A DNA stretch of 51,470 bases. It comes from an uncultured Bacteroidota bacterium (GTDB lineage Bacteria; Bacteroidota; Bacteroidia; Chitinophagales; Saprospiraceae). Positions 35,310-44,490 of the stretch are shown in pieces. Where the stretch lies: contig CAIYFY010000260.1 in assembly GCA_903925535.1 (NCBI GenBank), positions 1-51,470 of the forward strand. The letters run 5' to 3'. Each line of letters starts with the position of its first letter. Positions within the stretch are counted from its first letter, which is position 1. The translations under genes and the position numbers were made by a program. A model generated the notes under the pieces. It had not been told where the DNA came from and ran no database searches. It saw only the letters and a list, made by a program, of their open reading frames with translations.

Positions 35310-35354
35310 ATCCGGAGACCGGCTGCACCCTATAAAACAGAATAATCTCCGGAT
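35310..35354 (-). terminator. Possible terminator of the TPR protein gene
   Basis: ATCCGGAGA (35310-35318) and TCTCCGGAT (35346-35354) form a perfect 9-bp stem with a 27-nt loop, starting 2 nt after the TPR stop. On the minus strand only TTTGG follows, so termination may be weak. Confidence 0.35.
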
Positions 35355-35356
35355 CC

Positions 35357-36682
35357 TTATTTCTTGAAGTAGGAGCTGGCATTTTTACCGCCACCTTTAA
35401 CTACTTCAAGACGCTTTTTGAACTCGGGAGACAATACCTCGTCGTCTTTGCGGGCATAAATCTCGTTCAGGGCTATGAGTGTATTGACGTCGTTGGCGTC
35501 AATTGATTCCGCTTTCTGGAAATAAGGGAGTGCCTGATCAAACAGGGACATTACCTCATTCCTCATGGATTCCATTTTCTTCAGACCGGCTGAAGAGTAA
35601 TCTTCGGGCAGTGCGTTCATCTCCTGTGTGCGAACGGCCGCCTTGTTGTAGTAGAGTGCACCGAGCGAGTAGTTGGCATCCAGGTAGCCCGGGTTCTGCT
35701 TGACAGCTCCCTCGTACTGCTGTTTGGCCAGATTGAAGTACTTGGTTGCATCTGCATCGTTCTTGTCCTTCAGGGCTCCCTGATAGAGGTTGTCGTAAAC
35801 GTTGCCCAGTGTAACATACAGTCCGACGTTGGTCGGTTCTTTGGCAATGGCCTCCTCCAGACGACTGGTGAGATCAGACAACTTGCCCGCCTTCAGATAG
35901 GCATTGATTTCTGCAAACAGCAGGGCTGTGTCATCCGGGAACTTTTTACGGCCCTCTGTGAGCACGATATTGGCACCAGCCTCGTCTTTCAGTTCCATCT
36001 TGCAGTTGTAGATGCCCTCATACACCGCGGGGTTATTCGTCCCAGCCTTGTACAAACGATCGTAGAAGGGAAGCGCATCGCTGCACTTTCCAGCCATGGT
36101 GGCGATCAGACCAGTAAAGTAAATCTGGTCTTCGAGCTGCTTGGGATCATCGAGCGGACTCTTTTTCTCATTCACTTTCAGGATATCGTGTGCTTCGACT
36201 GAAGCTCTGAAAGCATTGAAGGATTTTTCATACTCCTTGAGTTCGTACTTTGCCACCGCGCTGTTGATAACGTGGGGCGTTACTTCCTCGATTCCCTTTA
36301 CCGCGTCACTCTTTTCGTACTTCTTTACACCCAGCTCATAGGCCTTTTTGTAGGCATTAAACGCCACCAGCGCATCATTATCGCCAGTTAGCGGAGCTTT
36401 GGGGTCAATCATTCTGCGAGCAAGATCGCGTTGCAGAATAGTGTTGTAAATATCCCCTTTGGACTGCCAGGTGGAGCCCAGTGCCTGTGCATCAGGCAGT
36501 TTGACAGCCTGTTCAATTTTATCCTTTGCCTCCTGCAACTTGTCGGAGTTACCCTGAGGATCAATGTTGTAGGCAGTAAGTGCCTTGGCCGCAGCCTTGG
36601 CGAGCTTCAATCCTTCCTCCTGTGCCTGAGCCAGATTGAATGTGAGCAGAAAACCCAGGAGCAAAAAAGAGACTTTTTTCAT
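35357..36682 (-). CDS. Secreted tetratricopeptide-repeat protein
   Basis: The 441-residue protein has a signal peptide (MKKVSFLLLGFLLTFNLAQA) and then an all-helical array of TPR-like repeats through most of its length, for example AVAKYELKEYEKSFNAFRAS, YFTGLIATMAGKCSDALPFY, VTLGNVYDNLYQGALKDKND and YSLGALYYNKAAVRTQEMN. It is probably a periplasmic scaffold. ATG 36682 starts the signal peptide; the longer frame to 36811 has no support. It lies 125 nt downstream of gyrA on the same strand, an arrangement I recall from other Bacteroidota. A 15-bp palindrome (36769-36783) lies in that gap. Confidence 0.88.
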   Translation of the reverse strand: MKKVSFLLLGFLLTFNLAQAQEEGLKLAKAAAKALTAYNIDPQGNSDKLQEAKDKIEQAVKLPDAQALGSTWQSKGDIYNTILQRDLARRMIDPKAPLTGDNDALVAFNAYKKAYELGVKKYEKSDAVKGIEEVTPHVINSAVAKYELKEYEKSFNAFRASVEAHDILKVNEKKSPLDDPKQLEDQIYFTGLIATMAGKCSDALPFYDRLYKAGTNNPAVYEGIYNCKMELKDEAGANIVLTEGRKKFPDDTALLFAEINAYLKAGKLSDLTSRLEEAIAKEPTNVGLYVTLGNVYDNLYQGALKDKNDADATKYFNLAKQQYEGAVKQNPGYLDANYSLGALYYNKAAVRTQEMNALPEDYSSAGLKKMESMRNEVMSLFDQALPYFQKAESIDANDVNTLIALNEIYARKDDEVLSPEFKKRLEVVKGGGKNASSYFKK

Positions 36683-36768
36683 GGTGTTGGTATTGTTTAT
36701 GATTTGTCGCTGTGCGGCCGGAATCGGACTGCACTCCTTGTCAGACGAAAACCGGCTATGAATGGTCA

Positions 36769-36783
36769 TTAACGGGCCGTTAA
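36769..36783. repeat. 15-bp palindrome in the gyrA-TPR gap
   Basis: TTAACGG-G-CCGTTAA is a perfect inverted repeat with 7-bp arms. It has no following T-tract in either direction, so it looks more like a protein-binding site or RNA processing hairpin than a terminator. Confidence 0.4.
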
Positions 36784-36807
36784 TTTGTACCCGTTTAAAT
36801 GTTAAAA

Positions 36808-39303
36808 TCACTCTTTTTCACTCGTTTCCTGCGCAGCATCTCCAATTTCTGTCTCAACCTCCACGGAGGTGGCCACTACGGTGACATCGGCAATACTGTC
36901 CTGCTCGTCCAGACGAATCAGTTTAACACCCTGGGTGGCTCTCCCCATCACGCGAAGGTCATCTGCCCCTGTTCTGATGGTGATCCCGCTGGTTGTGGTT
37001 ATCATCAGGTCATCGTTGTCTGTAACGGTTTTGATAGCCACCAACTGACCGGTTTTAGCGGTGACATTGAGGGTTTTTACGCCCTTTCCACCCCTGGTCT
37101 GCACGCGATAATCTTCCAGCGCCGAGCGCTTGCCAAGTCCGTGCTCTGAAACGACAAGGATACTGGTTGTAGTATCTTCAGGATCAACACAAACCATGCC
37201 TACCACTGTGTCTTCCTCTTCCACCCAGATTCCCCTCACTCCTGCTGCAGTTCGGCCCATGGAGCGCACGTCAGATTCGTTAAAGCGAATGGCTTTGCCG
37301 CTTCTTACAGCAAGTATGATTTCATTTTTGCCATTCGTCAGTTTGGCTTCGATAAGCGCATCGTCATCATTGATACCAATGGCGTTGATACCGCCCTGTC
37401 TGGGCCTGGAATACTCCTCCAGCAACGTTTTCTTGATTTGTCCGCGTTTGGTACAGAAGATGATATAGTGGTTATTGATAAACTCCTCATCATCCAGTTT
37501 GCGCACAATGATATAGGCCCTGACGCGGTCCTCCTTGGGGATGTTGAGCAGGTTTTGAATCACCCTGCCTGCAGTTGCCTTTCCTCCCTCAGGAATTTCA
37601 TATACTTTCAGCCAGAAACAACGGCCGCTTTCGGTGAAAAGCAGGATTGTCTGGTGATTGGTGGCCGTGAACATGTGTTCCACGAAATCCTCTTCGCGCG
37701 TGCGCACGCCCTTGGCGCCCCTGCCCCCGCGGGCCTGAGCCCTGTACTCGGAGATGGAAGTCCGCTTGATGTAGCCGGCATGACTGATGGTAATCACCAC
37801 CTCTTCGTCTTCAATCAGGTCTTCGATACTGATATCGGCTTCGTCTATCTCAATAGCTGTGCGGCGCTCGTCGCCGAAACGATCCTTGATTTCTGTGGTT
37901 TCACTCTTGACGATTCCGCGTTGCAGACCTTCATCGGCGAGAATTGCCTTGAGTTCAGCTATCTTTTTCAGCAGTTCTTCGTATTCAAGTCTTACTTTGT
38001 CGCGCTCCAGTCCGGTGAGCTGCTGCAGCCTCATGGCCAGAATCGCCCTTGCCTGCAATTCAGACAGACCGAATTTGCTCATGAGCCCTTCGCGGGCCTC
38101 TTCAGCATCTTTTGAAGCGCGAATAAGGGCAATAACCTCATCCAGATGATCGAGGGCGATGAGCAGGCCTTCCAGGATATGTGCCCTTTCTTCCGCCTTG
38201 CGGAGTTCGTATTTTGTGCGCCTGACTATTACATCAAGCCTGAAACGGATGAACTCCTCGATGAGGTCCTTCAGGTTGAGGGTTTTGGGACGGCCATTCA
38301 CCAGCGCTATGTTGTTGATGCCATAGCTTGTCTGCAGCGGCGTCAGTTTGTACAGCTGACTGAGTATGACATTGGCGGCAGCATCTCTTTTCACTTCTAT
38401 GACAACGCGCACACCTTCCCGGTTCGACTCGTCGCGCACATCGCTGATACCTATAATTTTCTTCTCGTTGACCAGTTCGGCAATCTTGGCAATGAGCATG
38501 GCCTTGTTAACCTGATACGGAATCTCGGTCACAATAATTGCTTCATGTCCTCTGGTATCCGTTTCTATTTCCGTTTTGGCGCGCACCACACAGCGGCCAC
38601 GGCCTGTACGGAAGCCCTCACGCACCCCGCTCAGTCCGAAAATAATGCCACCTGTCGGAAAATCGGGAGCCTTCACAAACTCCATCAGCTCATCCACGGT
38701 AATCTCCGGGTTATCCACCGCTGCCATGATAGCATCACAAACCTCCGAAAGGTTGTGGGGCATCATGTTGGTAGCCATGCCCACTGCAATGCCCGAAGCA
38801 CCGTTAACCAGCAGGTTGGGAATTTTGGTTGGCATAACCGTCGGCTCTTCCAGCGAATCATCAAAATTCAGCTGAAAATCAACAGTTTCCTTGTCCAGGT
38901 CACCTACTATCTCGTCGGAAATACGTCGAAGGCGCGCCTCGGTATAACGCATGGCCGCCGGACTGTCGCCGTCCATGGAACCGAAGTTACCCTGTCCGTC
39001 CACCAGCGGATAACGCAGACTCCAGTCCTGCGCCAGACGAACCATGGTGTCGTAAACAGAAGCATCGCCGTGCGGGTGGTACTTACCCAGTACCTCACCC
39101 ACAATACGGGCAGATTTCTTGTAGGGTTTGTTGTAGCCCAGACCTAGCTCCAGCATACCATACAGTACACGACGGTGAACCGGTTTCAGGCCATCACGAA
39201 CGTCAGGCAAAGCGCGGCTGACGATAACTGACATGGAATAGTCAATATACGCGACTTTGAGTTCGTCTTCGATATTGATGGGAATAATCCTCGAATCTTG
39301 CAT
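36808..39303 (-). CDS. gyrA: DNA gyrase subunit A
   Basis: The 831-residue type II topoisomerase subunit cleaves and rejoins DNA through Tyr120 (in [10 protein letters not shown]) and supercoils DNA with GyrB. The winged-helix/tower part is followed by a C-terminal beta-pinwheel carrying a GyrA-box variant ([11 protein letters not shown]) and further blade repeats such as [13 protein letters not shown]. This supports gyrase over topoisomerase IV ParC. The quinolone-determining segment reads [15 protein letters not shown]: Ala81 stands at the E. coli Ser83 position and Asp85 at Asp87. The C-terminus ends in an acidic tail ([15 protein letters not shown]). A -7 box, TACCTTCG, lies 67 nt upstream. 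Confidence 0.96.
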   Translation of the reverse strand: MQDSRIIPINIEDELKVAYIDYSMSVIVSRALPDVRDGLKPVHRRVLYGMLELGLGYNKPYKKSARIVGEVLGKYHPHGDASVYDTMVRLAQDWSLRYPLVDGQGNFGSMDGDSPAAMRYTEARLRRISDEIVGDLDKETVDFQLNFDDSLEEPTVMPTKIPNLLVNGASGIAVGMATNMMPHNLSEVCDAIMAAVDNPEITVDELMEFVKAPDFPTGGIIFGLSGVREGFRTGRGRCVVRAKTEIETDTRGHEAIIVTEIPYQVNKAMLIAKIAELVNEKKIIGISDVRDESNREGVRVVIEVKRDAAANVILSQLYKLTPLQTSYGINNIALVNGRPKTLNLKDLIEEFIRFRLDVIVRRTKYELRKAEERAHILEGLLIALDHLDEVIALIRASKDAEEAREGLMSKFGLSELQARAILAMRLQQLTGLERDKVRLEYEELLKKIAELKAILADEGLQRGIVKSETTEIKDRFGDERRTAIEIDEADISIEDLIEDEEVVITISHAGYIKRTSISEYRAQARGGRGAKGVRTREEDFVEHMFTATNHQTILLFTESGRCFWLKVYEIPEGGKATAGRVIQNLLNIPKEDRVRAYIIVRKLDDEEFINNHYIIFCTKRGQIKKTLLEEYSRPRQGGINAIGINDDDALIEAKLTNGKNEIILAVRSGKAIRFNESDVRSMGRTAAGVRGIWVEEEDTVVGMVCVDPEDTTTSILVVSEHGLGKRSALEDYRVQTRGGKGVKTLNVTAKTGQLVAIKTVTDNDDLMITTTSGITIRTGADDLRVMGRATQGVKLIRLDEQDSIADVTVVATSVEVETEIGDAAQETSEKE

Positions 39304-39369
39304 ACTCGTCTGGTTATCCGGCAGCGGGAGGTGTTAATTTTGGTTAGATGTTACTGCCAAATCGGAGGG

Positions 39370-39377
39370 CGAAGGTA
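39370..39377 (-). promoter_or_regulatory. -7 box of gyrA
   Basis: On the minus strand this is TACCTTCG, embedded in GCTTACCTTCGC. The same 12-mer occurs at the acylase promoter. The ATG at 39303 is 67 nt downstream. Confidence 0.5.
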
Positions 39378-39404
39378 AGCTGTTTGCCTGAATTAATCTT
39401 AATT

Positions 39405-39830
39405 TCACAGGGATTTTAGGAAGTGAAAACCACGTTTGACAAAGCCCTGACGTTCATAGAACGCATGTGCCTTTTCGTTGGTCAGCCAGGCATCCAGCAT
39501 GATGGTGACACAGCCCTCTGTACGGGCCAGCTCCGTGACGAACTCGCTCAGTATAGTGCCTATTCCCCTGGACCGGTATGCCTCATCCACTACCACATTG
39601 TCCATTTCCAGGTACTTTCCGCTGTAAAATTTGGTGGTAACCCATACACCCGACAATCCAACACACTGATCGCCGTCGTACACCACTGCCATGCGATACC
39701 CGTGCGCGATCATATCCTCAAGGCACGCTTCTATATATTCGTCGGTGAGCGTGACATTCAGTTGCCTGAGCAATGGCGACAACGCCATCATTTCTTCCCT
39801 CGTTTCAATAATTTTGCAGCTGTATTGCAT
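39405..39830 (-). CDS. GNAT family N-acetyltransferase
   Basis: The 141-residue protein is a single GNAT domain. The acetyl-CoA-binding motif A is YLEMDNVVVDEAYRSRGIGT (Arg/Gln-x-x-Gly-x-Gly as RSRGIG), followed by the C-terminal KAHAFYERQGFVKRGFHF segment. The acyl acceptor cannot be told from sequence. ATG 39830 gives a family-like N-terminus; ATG 39845 would overlap the start codon of the divergent protease gene. No convincing promoter is visible in the very short divergent gap. Confidence 0.9.
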   Translation of the reverse strand: MQYSCKIIETREEMMALSPLLRQLNVTLTDEYIEACLEDMIAHGYRMAVVYDGDQCVGLSGVWVTTKFYSGKYLEMDNVVVDEAYRSRGIGTILSEFVTELARTEGCVTIMLDAWLTNEKAHAFYERQGFVKRGFHFLKSL

Positions 39831-39838
39831 TACTTTTG
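39831..39838 (+). promoter_or_regulatory. -7 box of the S8 protease gene, probably leaderless
   Basis: TACTTTTG matches TAnnTTTG exactly and ends 6 nt before the ATG at 39844, the same distance as at the lhgO start. The box abuts the start codon of the divergent acetyltransferase gene. Confidence 0.5.
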
Positions 39839-39843
39839 TGTTC

Positions 39844-41484
39844 ATGTTACCCTTGAGAATTACGCTCCTGCTGATGTTGCCCGGCTTTTTGTCGGCCCAG
39901 AAACTCAACAAGTACTGGATTGAACTCGCCGACAAGGCCAACTCCCCTTTTTCTGTGAACCGACCCGCCGAGTTCCTGTCGCTGCAGGCAATCGAGCGCC
40001 GCGAGAATGCCCGTATTCCGGTGGACGAAACTGATCTGCCAGTCAATCCTCACTATGTCAGGACTATCGAGGCAAACGGCGTGCGTATTCACGGAACCTC
40101 GCGCTGGCTGAACGCAGTGAGCGTGATTGCTGATTCCTCCTCGGCTTTCAGCCTTTCAAAACTGCCTTTTGTGAAAAAGGTTCAATATCTCGGGCCTCAT
40201 CTGAAAATAAGGAACCAGCCAAACCAGCCCGCCAAAAAGCGCAGTTCTTACACTGACTACCCCAAACCGGGCGGCGAGGATAATCCGTGGGGGTATGCTA
40301 CGCTGCAGAACAGTCTGCTGGGCATTCCCGTTCTGCACGCTGCCGGCCACAGGGGCCGGGGGATTCGCATTGCCGTAATGGATGGCGGATTTACCGGGAC
40401 TGATACCCTGCCTTTTTTCGACAGCGTGGCACTGAGTGGCAGACTTGTCGTCGGAAGAGATTTTGTGGAACTCGATTCAAGTCTGTTCGAGAGTGCTCAC
40501 CATGGAACCTCTGTCCTGTCTGTCATGGCCGCCTGCCTGCCGGGGTATTTCACCGGTACTGCCCCCGAGGCCACCTATTACCTGCTAAAAACAGAAGACT
40601 CCGGCGGCGAATTCCCTGTAGAGGAGGCAAACTGGGTGGCAGGTGCCGAATGGGCCGACAGCGCAGGGGTGCACATTATCAACGCATCCCTCGGCTATAC
40701 TGCCTTCAACGATCCGGGGCTCGGACATTTTTACCCGGAACTCGACGGAAAAACAGCCATTGGATCCAAAGGAGCGGCAATAGCAGCCTCCCGGGGAATG
40801 ATTGTCTGTAACAGCGCAGGAAACGAAGGCGACGGAACCTGGCGTCATATAGGTGTGCCCGCCGACGCACAAGGTGTTATCGCCGTGGGCGCCATGGACG
40901 ATTCCGGCAACAGGGCATCTTTCAGCTCGGTTGGTCCATCCGCCGACGGACGTATCAAGCCGGATCTCATGGCGCCGGGCGACATGGTGGTGGTGGCAGG
41001 CGAAAAGGGTATTGACCTGGGACTTTCCAGCGGCACCTCTCTCGCCTCTCCCATGCTGGCTGGCAGTATAGCCGCGCTCTGGAGCGCTTTCCCCGAAAAA
41101 ACCGCCGCTGAAATAACCGATGCTGTATTCGCCACCGCTGATCAGGCACTGGAACCTGACAACAACCGCGGCTACGGCCTGCCCGATATGACGCAGGCGT
41201 GGCTTCAACTCGGCGGATTTAATAAACAGGAAGCTCCCTGCTCGTTTGACAGACTGAAAGGCGAACTGGTTGTACTTCTGAATTTCCAGCCAACCCGGGG
41301 ATTAAAAGTGGAGTTGCGTGGTCAGTCTGATCAGATTATCCGTGATTATTCGGTTCAATTCAGCAACAGACAGCTGCCAACCCTGACACTTGGCAATCTG
41401 GTTAATCTGCCGGCAGGACTTCATCACCTGATGCTGAGCGACGGCCCTGAGCGGCTCCTGTGCACTTTTGCTGCCACCCCTTGA
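39844..41484 (+). CDS. Secreted S8 family serine protease (subtilisin-like)
   Basis: The 546-residue protease has a signal peptide (about 1-18, ending GFLSAQ), a propeptide-like region (about 20-130) and a subtilase domain with the full triad: Asp180 in IAVMDGGF, His220 in AHHGTSVLSVMA and Ser399 in SSGTSLASPM. The oxyanion Asn327 is in CNSAGNEG. The C-terminal 85 residues (LKVELRGQSDQIIRDYSV, NLVNLPAGLHHLMLSDG) look like a degenerate T9SS type A sorting domain without the opening Pro-Asn-Pro motif. ATG 39844 begins the signal peptide and sits just after a -7 box. A TonB receptor gene follows after 99 nt. Confidence 0.92.
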   Translation: MLPLRITLLLMLPGFLSAQKLNKYWIELADKANSPFSVNRPAEFLSLQAIERRENARIPVDETDLPVNPHYVRTIEANGVRIHGTSRWLNAVSVIADSSSAFSLSKLPFVKKVQYLGPHLKIRNQPNQPAKKRSSYTDYPKPGGEDNPWGYATLQNSLLGIPVLHAAGHRGRGIRIAVMDGGFTGTDTLPFFDSVALSGRLVVGRDFVELDSSLFESAHHGTSVLSVMAACLPGYFTGTAPEATYYLLKTEDSGGEFPVEEANWVAGAEWADSAGVHIINASLGYTAFNDPGLGHFYPELDGKTAIGSKGAAIAASRGMIVCNSAGNEGDGTWRHIGVPADAQGVIAVGAMDDSGNRASFSSVGPSADGRIKPDLMAPGDMVVVAGEKGIDLGLSSGTSLASPMLAGSIAALWSAFPEKTAAEITDAVFATADQALEPDNNRGYGLPDMTQAWLQLGGFNKQEAPCSFDRLKGELVVLLNFQPTRGLKVELRGQSDQIIRDYSVQFSNRQLPTLTLGNLVNLPAGLHHLMLSDGPERLLCTFAATP

Positions 41485-41583
41485 TTTAAATTGGGTTGCA
41501 GATTCAGATTGTTTCATATTTTTACCCTGAAAAAGAATTCTGCACTTGTCCGTGCCGGCAATGCAGTACAACATGCTGATTTT

Positions 41584-43944
41584 ATGAAACACCTGACCCT
41601 CGTACTCTCCCTGTTAACCGCTTTCCACCTTTCTGCCCAAACGCCAGCTACCCAGACCATACGCGGCATTGTGCAGGACAAACTCACCGGACAATCGCTG
41701 CCCGGAGCCAGTATTACGGTAACTGATACAAAAATTGGCACCGTAAGCGACTTGAACGGCGCATTTGTACTGAAAGATATTCCCATTGGACGCGCAGGTA
41801 TCCGGTGCCAGCTGATAGGTTACGAGCCATACTCCCTCGACGGAATCATCCTCACCTCCACCAGGGAGGTATTTCTGGAGATCAGTCTGAACGCCGGATC
41901 CATCAAGGGTGATGAAATTGTGGTGAGTGCTGCCAAAAATGCTTTCGAAGCGGTCAATCCGCTCTCTGTTGTCAGCACACGCTCCTTTGTAGCCGAGGAA
42001 ACCGACCGCATACCTGCCGGCATCAACGATCCGGGGCGTGTAGCGCTCTCATTTCCCGGCGTAAAGCAGGGCCCGGATGAAACGGAGAACACGATTATCG
42101 TACGCGGGAACTCGCCCGTGGGCATACTCTGGCGCGTGGAAGGCATAGATATGCCCAACCCCAACCATTTTGCCCTGATCGGTTCGTCTGTAGGTGGTGT
42201 CAACGTATTCAGCGCGCAACTGCTGGCCCGATCCGATTTTTCGTCAGGCGGTATGGCTGCGGAGTACGGAAATGCCATCTCCGGCGCTTTTGATATTCAT
42301 TTCAGACAGGGAAATCTCGAAAAAAGGGAGCACAGGGTGAGAATTGGACTGATTGGCCTGGATTTCGCAACAGAGGGTCCGCTGAAGAAAGGCGCTTCCT
42401 CCTATGTACTGAACTACCGCTACTCTACCCTCGGGCTGCTGAGCAAATTCGGATTTTATCTGGTCGGCGAGAGAACAACAAACGATTTTCAGGATCTCTC
42501 CTTCAATCTGGCCTTCAAAACGAAAAACCCCAGGCTCAAGGCAACCGTGTTTGGCATCGGCGGACTCAGTCTGGAAGAGTACCTGCCTGTAACCGCAGCA
42601 GCCGACCGCGATCCGAAAATTTTCAACAACCGCGAGTTCCAGCACAAGCCTGCGAAAATGGGTGCCCTGGGTACTACCCTCACTTACATGCCCGATTCAA
42701 GGTCGTATCTCAAAGCGGTGGTGGCACTCATAGGCTCGGAAATCCGCCGCGAAAATGACACACTGGATGCCTCCAACAACCACTTCAGGTATCACACTGA
42801 ACAGTTCACCGACAGGCGCCTTTCTGCCTCTCTCACTTATAATATTCGCTTTAACGAAAAAATCGGCTTCAAAACCGGGATGATTGCTCATCAGGTATTT
42901 TTCGATTTCACCCGCGATGTCATTCAGCTCCGGAGTATCAATAATATCAGCAACATAGAAAGAGGCGGCTCTGTCAGTGGTGATGGCAACACCCAGATCC
43001 TGCAACAATATGCACAGGGGATCTTCAAGCTGACTCCGCGGCTCACCGCCAATGTCGGCTATCACTTCCTGCAACTCAATGTAAACAAGAGCCGCTCATT
43101 CGAGCCGCGCGCCTCCCTGCAATACGCCATCGCCAACAATCAGCGGATCAGTCTGGCCTATGGTCTGCACGGACAGGCCCTGCCGCTGATGACTTATTTT
43201 TTCCGCGACAGCACGGGCTCATTTGTTAACCGCAACCTCAAACTGCTGAAAACCGACCACCTGGTGCTGGCCTATCATATTTTCACCGGGAGCCGGATGA
43301 AAATCAGTTTTGAAACGTATGCACAAAAAATCCGGAATGTACCGGTAGTTCCAGACCCCGAAAATAACTACTGGATGCTGAACAACACCAACGGATACCC
43401 CATTTTCAGGGTAGTCAGTGAGGGCCGCGGGCTTAACTACGGAATGGATGTGGCCGTGGAGAAAATGTTCACCAAATCCTATTATATCCTGGTGACGGGC
43501 TCCCTCCTGGGTGCCAGATTCCAGCCATTCAACGGGAAAACCTACAACTCCAGATGGTCCTCCGGATTCACCAGTTCCCTGACGGCAGGCAAAGAATTCA
43601 ACTTCAGGAAAGGTCGCGTCCTTCAGATTGGTGGCCGTTGTTTATGGAGCGGCAACGCCCCCTACACCCCCTATGACCCGGTTCAGTCACAGATAAAGGG
43701 GACTTACGTGGAAAGCGAAGACATCAACTCGGCGCGAATCCCCAACTACTTCAGACTCGATACCAGGGTGCAGTACAGATACAATGCACCCCGGCTGGCA
43801 GGAAGTATCAGCCTGGATATTCAAAATGTTTTGAACAGAATCAATGCAACCGGTGTTGGTTATGATGCCGGCACCAATACTACTTACATCCAGTACCGGG
43901 GTGGCGGTTTCGTTCCCGTACTGGCATTTCAATTCGACTTCTGA
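41584..43944 (+). CDS. TonB-dependent receptor with carboxypeptidase-regulatory-like domain
   Basis: The 786-residue receptor has a signal peptide (MKHLTLVLSLLTAFHLSAQ), a CarboxypepD_reg-like domain (about 25-110, IRGIVQDKLTGQSLPGASI), a plug (about 115-230, with VALSFPGVKQGPDETENTII and FSSGGMAAEYGNAISGAFDI) and a long barrel ending LAFQFDF. The ligand is unknown. Upstream in-frame codons from 41491 show no signal peptide, so ATG 41584 is preferred. An FKBP-type isomerase gene begins 14 nt after the stop and is probably cotranscribed. Confidence 0.9.
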   Translation: MKHLTLVLSLLTAFHLSAQTPATQTIRGIVQDKLTGQSLPGASITVTDTKIGTVSDLNGAFVLKDIPIGRAGIRCQLIGYEPYSLDGIILTSTREVFLEISLNAGSIKGDEIVVSAAKNAFEAVNPLSVVSTRSFVAEETDRIPAGINDPGRVALSFPGVKQGPDETENTIIVRGNSPVGILWRVEGIDMPNPNHFALIGSSVGGVNVFSAQLLARSDFSSGGMAAEYGNAISGAFDIHFRQGNLEKREHRVRIGLIGLDFATEGPLKKGASSYVLNYRYSTLGLLSKFGFYLVGERTTNDFQDLSFNLAFKTKNPRLKATVFGIGGLSLEEYLPVTAAADRDPKIFNNREFQHKPAKMGALGTTLTYMPDSRSYLKAVVALIGSEIRRENDTLDASNNHFRYHTEQFTDRRLSASLTYNIRFNEKIGFKTGMIAHQVFFDFTRDVIQLRSINNISNIERGGSVSGDGNTQILQQYAQGIFKLTPRLTANVGYHFLQLNVNKSRSFEPRASLQYAIANNQRISLAYGLHGQALPLMTYFFRDSTGSFVNRNLKLLKTDHLVLAYHIFTGSRMKISFETYAQKIRNVPVVPDPENNYWMLNNTNGYPIFRVVSEGRGLNYGMDVAVEKMFTKSYYILVTGSLLGARFQPFNGKTYNSRWSSGFTSSLTAGKEFNFRKGRVLQIGGRCLWSGNAPYTPYDPVQSQIKGTYVESEDINSARIPNYFRLDTRVQYRYNAPRLAGSISLDIQNVLNRINATGVGYDAGTNTTYIQYRGGGFVPVLAFQFDF

Positions 43945-43958
43945 ATAAAAAACACAAA

Positions 43959-44393
43959 ATGTCTGTTTCTGAAAAACTGCGCGCCCTTTTCGAATCCAAA
44001 TCAAAGGCAAATCTCGAGGCCGGACAGGCTTTCCTGAGCGAAAATGCCCTTCGACCGGGGGTTACAAGCCTGGAAAGCGGGCTCCAATACGAAATCATCC
44101 AGGCTGGCGACGGACCAAAGCCCGGACCTACTCAGGTCGTAAAATGTCACTACCACGGTACACTCATTGATGGCAGGGTGTTCGACAGCTCTGTACAGCG
44201 CGGACAGCCGGCATCTTTCCCGCTTAACAGGGTTATTCCGGGCTGGACCGAAGCGCTGCAACTCATGGGCGTGGGCAGTAAGTGGAAACTGTTCCTGCCT
44301 CCACACCTGGCCTATGGCGACAGACAGGTTAGCGCCGAAATAGGCCCGAACAGTACGCTAGTCTTCGAGGTGGAGCTGCTGGGGATCGGATAG
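43959..44393 (+). CDS. FKBP-type peptidyl-prolyl isomerase
   Basis: The 144-residue protein has a short helical N-terminus (1-35, similar to the linker helices of Mip/FkpA proteins) and an FKBP domain (about 40-144) with VKCHYHGTLIDGRVFDSS, VIPGWTEALQLMGVGSKW and HLAYGDRQV followed by the final strand. It catalyses cis-trans isomerisation of prolyl bonds. No signal peptide is visible, so it is probably cytoplasmic, unlike FkpA. It starts 14 nt after the TonB receptor gene. A run of ten T residues follows the stop, but I see no stable hairpin before it. Confidence 0.93.
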   Translation: MSVSEKLRALFESKSKANLEAGQAFLSENALRPGVTSLESGLQYEIIQAGDGPKPGPTQVVKCHYHGTLIDGRVFDSSVQRGQPASFPLNRVIPGWTEALQLMGVGSKWKLFLPPHLAYGDRQVSAEIGPNSTLVFEVELLGIG

Positions 44394-44490
44394 TTTTTTT
44401 TTCAGGTATTATACTTAAAACAGACTGGTCTGCGTTTAGTATTGGTTATCCCTGCAAAACACCTAACTACTCTGAACAGAATCTCGATCC

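Noticed and set aside
38146..39147. A 333-codon frame on the plus strand
   Set aside because: It lies wholly opposite gyrA, a highly conserved gene. The translation shows no domain and is histidine- and threonine-rich, as expected of an antisense shadow.
44391..44410. T-run after the FKBP gene as an intrinsic terminator
   Set aside because: The run of ten T residues lacks a stable hairpin directly in front of it, so I did not annotate a terminator.
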